From Actinoplanes oblitus (GTDB lineage: Bacteria > Actinomycetota > Actinomycetes > Mycobacteriales > Micromonosporaceae), in NCBI RefSeq assembly GCF_030252345.1, contig NZ_CP126980.1, forward strand, positions 6,153,501 through 6,217,500: 64,000 nucleotides of DNA. The letters run 5' to 3'. The notes below the pieces were generated by a model. The model worked only from the letters and a program-made list of their open reading frames with translations, was not told where the DNA came from and ran no database searches. Positions 61,988-64,000 of this stretch are shown here, piece after piece. The position numbers were made by a program, and so were the translations under genes. Every line of letters begins with the position of its first letter. The first letter of the stretch is position 1.

Positions 61988-62991
61988 CGGCCGCCTTCCG
62001 AGGGTGAGCCGGCCGTCGACGGCGAGCCCTCGGGCACACCGGAGACGGCCACGGACGAGGCGCCCGACGGAGCGGGCGGAGGGGTGCTCGGCGCCGCCGA
62101 CCGCAGCTTCAGCTCCGGCGCCGCGTTCAGGGTGACGCTCTTGACCTTGGACGACTCGAACGACAGGCCGAACCGGGCCGACAACGTCTGGAAGAAACTC
62201 CCGGCGTACCCGTCCCGGAAGTCCTTGGCCAGATCGCCCGGACCGATCGCCGTCACCTCGTACGGCGTGGTCACCGGCCGGGTGTCGACCAGGATCGCCT
62301 CACCGGCCTGCCGGATCGTCGAGGTGGCGGTCAGCCGCTGCCCGTTGATGGCGATCGCCTCGGCGCCCGCCGACCACAGCGCGTTCGCCGCCAGCTGCAG
62401 GTCGGTGTCCTTGACCTGCCCCTCGGTGCGCCGCTCGCCGGTCACCGGGTCCACCGACGTCGGCCCGTCCGCCAGGATGATCTTCGCGCCCGGGCCGCGC
62501 ACCGGGGCCAGCCCGGTGGCCGCCTCCAGGTCGCCGATCCCGGCCACCGCGGCACCGCCCAGCTCGCGCTCGCGCAGCTGGGCGACCTGCTCGGCGAGCA
62601 GGTCGGCGCGCGCCTGCAGCGTCTCGGTCTGCGTCCGGCGTTTCTCCACCTGGGCCACCAGGGCGTCGCGCGCCTTGGTCCGGCCCGGCTCGTCGGCCAC
62701 CGTCTGCTGATAACCGACCACCAGCAGGAAGCCGATCACGCCGGTGGTGACGATGGCCAGCCCGCTGGTCAGCCGCTTGCGGGCACCGGTGCGCCGGTAG
62801 CCCTCGGCGCGGCGGGCGGCGGCGTCCGCGTAACCCGGGTCGAGCGGGTTCTGGAACAGCGCGGTGAGGAAGTCCGGGCCGTAGGTCCGCTTCCCGGACG
62901 CCTCGCCGTCGGGATCCGGCGCCGCAACCGCCGGTTTCCTCCCGGCCGGCTCACCGCCGGGCTCCGGCGCCGGAGCCGCCGGGGTGGTCAC
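61984..62991 (-). CDS. DUF881 membrane protein
   Basis: A 335-residue DUF881 protein: a disordered N-terminus, YGPDFLTALFQNPLDPGYADAA, one membrane helix (GLAIVTTGVIGFLLVVGY), a coiled-coil (about 115-155) and the domain core (VRGPGAKIILADGPTSVD, VKDTDLQLAANALWSAGAEAIAINGQRLT). GTG 62991 overlaps the pgsA stop by 4 bp (GTGA). Corresponds to Rv1823. Pro/Ser-rich C-terminus. Confidence 0.92.
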   Translation of the reverse strand: MTTPAAPAPEPGGEPAGRKPAVAAPDPDGEASGKRTYGPDFLTALFQNPLDPGYADAAARRAEGYRRTGARKRLTSGLAIVTTGVIGFLLVVGYQQTVADEPGRTKARDALVAQVEKRRTQTETLQARADLLAEQVAQLRERELGGAAVAGIGDLEAATGLAPVRGPGAKIILADGPTSVDPVTGERRTEGQVKDTDLQLAANALWSAGAEAIAINGQRLTATSTIRQAGEAILVDTRPVTTPYEVTAIGPGDLAKDFRDGYAGSFFQTLSARFGLSFESSKVKSVTLNAAPELKLRSAAPSTPPPAPSGASSVAVSGVPEGSPSTAGSPSEGGR

Positions 62992-63608
62992 GGCGCGACC
63001 GCCGGTGCGGCGCCCGGCCCGTCCCGGTCGGCGCGCAGCAGCCGCGCGGCCTGCATCAGATAGAGCACACCGGCCGCCCAGTACAACCCGAGCGCCCACC
63101 AGGCCAGGCCCCAGCCGACCGGGACGGCCCAGCTGTCGATCGACGGCACCGCGTCCGCCAGCAGGATCACCGGGAACGCGGCGAGCAGCACGAACGTGCC
63201 GGTCTTGCCCACGTAGTGCACCGGCGGCGGCCCGTAACCGTGCCGGCGCAGGACCAGCAGCGCGATCCCGACCACCACCTCGCGCAGCAGCAGCGCGCCG
63301 GTCAGCCACCACGGGACGACGCCGCGCATGGTGAAGCCGATCAGGGTGGCCAGGATGTAGAGCCGATCGGCGAACGGGTCGAGCAGCTCACCCAGCCGGG
63401 ACACCGAGTTCATCCGGCGGGCCACGTAGCCGTCGACCCAGTCGGTGGTGCCGCCGACCGCGAGCACGATCACCGCGGCCACGTCGTTCTCCGGGCCGAG
63501 CAGCAGATAGAGGAAGAGCGGGACGCCGAGCAACCGGACGAAGCTGATCACGTTCGGAATCGTGAAGATCCGGTTGGAGGTCTCGATGGACGGCGCGGGC
63601 TGCGACAT
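62988..63608 (-). CDS. pgsA: CDP-alcohol phosphatidyltransferase
   Basis: A 206-residue membrane enzyme of phospholipid synthesis. The motif D-G-x2-A-R-x8-G-x3-D-x3-D is present (TDWVDGYVARRMNSVSRLGELLDPFADRL), with six helices around it. In mycobacteria the homologue at this place (PgsA2, Rv1822) is a CDP-alcohol phosphatidyltransferase; the acceptor alcohol here cannot be read off. ATG 63608 is the assumed start; GTG 63614 is closer to the GAGAGGAA site. Confidence 0.93.
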   Translation of the reverse strand: MSQPAPSIETSNRIFTIPNVISFVRLLGVPLFLYLLLGPENDVAAVIVLAVGGTTDWVDGYVARRMNSVSRLGELLDPFADRLYILATLIGFTMRGVVPWWLTGALLLREVVVGIALLVLRRHGYGPPPVHYVGKTGTFVLLAAFPVILLADAVPSIDSWAVPVGWGLAWWALGLYWAAGVLYLMQAARLLRADRDGPGAAPAVAP

Positions 63609-63751
63609 CGCCACGACTTCCTCTCCCCCTGGGCTGCGACTTCCGGGCCCGGGCACGGAGATGCCGGGGGTCGCTCGCCGAGCCACTATAACCACCTGCC
63701 TACCGAGTGCCGTGGCGCAGTCACGCCCGCCACACCCGCTAATGCGTCCTA

Positions 63752-63777
63752 GGAGGCTAGGCACCTGCCTAGCCTCC
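63752..63777. terminator. Perfect 26-bp palindrome, terminator or operator
   Basis: Two 12-bp arms, GGAGGCTAGGCA and TGCCTAGCCTCC, are separated by 2 bases. It lies between the gene cut by the window end and pgsA, 144 bp before the pgsA start. As a terminator it would have a very tight loop; as a regulator site it would be large. No U-run follows. Confidence 0.6.
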
Positions 63778-63893
63778 GCTCCGGGGCGGCATGCCCCCGC
63801 GGCCGAGCGGGCCTGTGCCGTCGTGCCGATCGAGAAAACACGCGGCGAGGTCCAGGTAGCCGCGGTGCGGGACCTGGGCCGCTGATGGGAGCG

Positions 63894-64000
63894 TCAGTGA
63901 CGCTGGAACAGCGACCACAACGACGGCACGACCGGCGCCGGCAACCGCCAGCCCGTCGTCTCCAGCCACGTCGTGGTGTTGCTCACCCGGCCGTCCACGA
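63894..64000 (-). CDS. C-terminus of an unidentified gene, cut by window end
   Basis: The minus-strand frame is open from the window edge to a TGA at 63894. It reads DGRVSNTTTWLETTGWRLPA followed by PVVPSLWSLFQRH. Amino-acid usage is natural and unlike the Arg/Ala shadows. The family is not recognisable from 35 residues. The 26-bp palindrome downstream could be its terminator. Confidence 0.45.
   Translation of the reverse strand, partial: VDGRVSNTTTWLETTGWRLPAPVVPSLWSLFQRH

Noticed and set aside
57457..63608. The pgsA-DUF881-gcvH-garA-ftsR block as a novel system
   Set aside because: Gene order matches the well-known conserved actinobacterial block (Rv1822-Rv1830).
63769..63969. 66-aa minus-strand ORF near the window end
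   Set aside because: It crosses the palindrome and the stop of another, more natural frame (63894), and has Gly/Val/Ala-rich shadow composition.

Overview
The window is high-GC actinobacterial chromosome. The best fit is Micromonosporaceae, probably Actinoplanes or a close relative. The evidence is a very strong GC bias at third codon positions, chains of 4-bp ATGA/GTGA stop-start overlaps, a GAF-ANTAR protein, and a right end (57.4-63.6 kb) that keeps the gene order of mycobacterial Rv1822-Rv1830. No rRNA, tRNA, CRISPR array, intact insertion sequence or prophage was recognised. Genus assignment is inference.

Layout. 0-3 kb: low-complexity and tandem repeats, a small DUF2203-like gene and a membrane PAS-GAF-GGDEF protein. 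3-10.2 kb: a tight five-gene minus-strand operon (SWIM-like metal-binding protein, unknown 452-aa protein, VWA protein, MoxR-type AAA ATPase, DUF5682-like protein). 10.2-19.3 kb: FAD monooxygenase, GIDE-like membrane protein, winged-helix regulator with membrane partner, a MerR/reductase divergent pair around a clear dyad operator, a YbjQ-like operon and a double-HTH TetR protein. 19.3-26.1 kb: a frameshifted remnant, a secreted glycoside hydrolase behind a CebR-type operator, arylamine N-acetyltransferase, a DUF6282-like hydrolase and a NarL-type two-component pair.

26.2-33.4 kb is the most interesting part: an all-minus-strand block. It contains an ABC importer operon with an embedded methyltransferase, a 29-codon ORF ending in LCPYSPSCGVA, a hairpin, a PqqD-like/M50 membrane protease, a TPR protein with a degenerate STAND-like N-terminus, and a flavin reductase. 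I read this as a candidate RiPP locus without a recognisable tailoring enzyme such as a radical SAM, YcaO or lanthionine synthase.

33.7-49.2 kb: GpsA, a PPOX/MarR divergent pair, a type-2 isoleucyl-tRNA synthetase with an altered HIGH motif (GAHH), a nitrilase-family enzyme, an NDK-like fusion, a STAS plus GAF-ANTAR pair, an OmpR two-component system, GtrA, a hydrolase and a phosphotransferase-like gene. 49.3-57.4 kb: a trypsin-STAND-TPR protein that looks like a conflict or signalling effector, prolyl aminopeptidase, asparagine synthetase, MarR, an alpha/beta hydrolase and an MFS-transporter pseudogene. 57.4-64 kb: MerR (Rv1830-like), bifunctional nuclease, FtsR, GarA, GcvH, DUF881, small basic protein, DUF881 and PgsA, i.e. 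a conserved cell-division and metabolism block, followed by a gene cut by the window end.

All functions are read from motifs and context only; no database search was run. Start codons were chosen from ribosome-binding sites, overlaps and family N-termini and are noted where doubtful.
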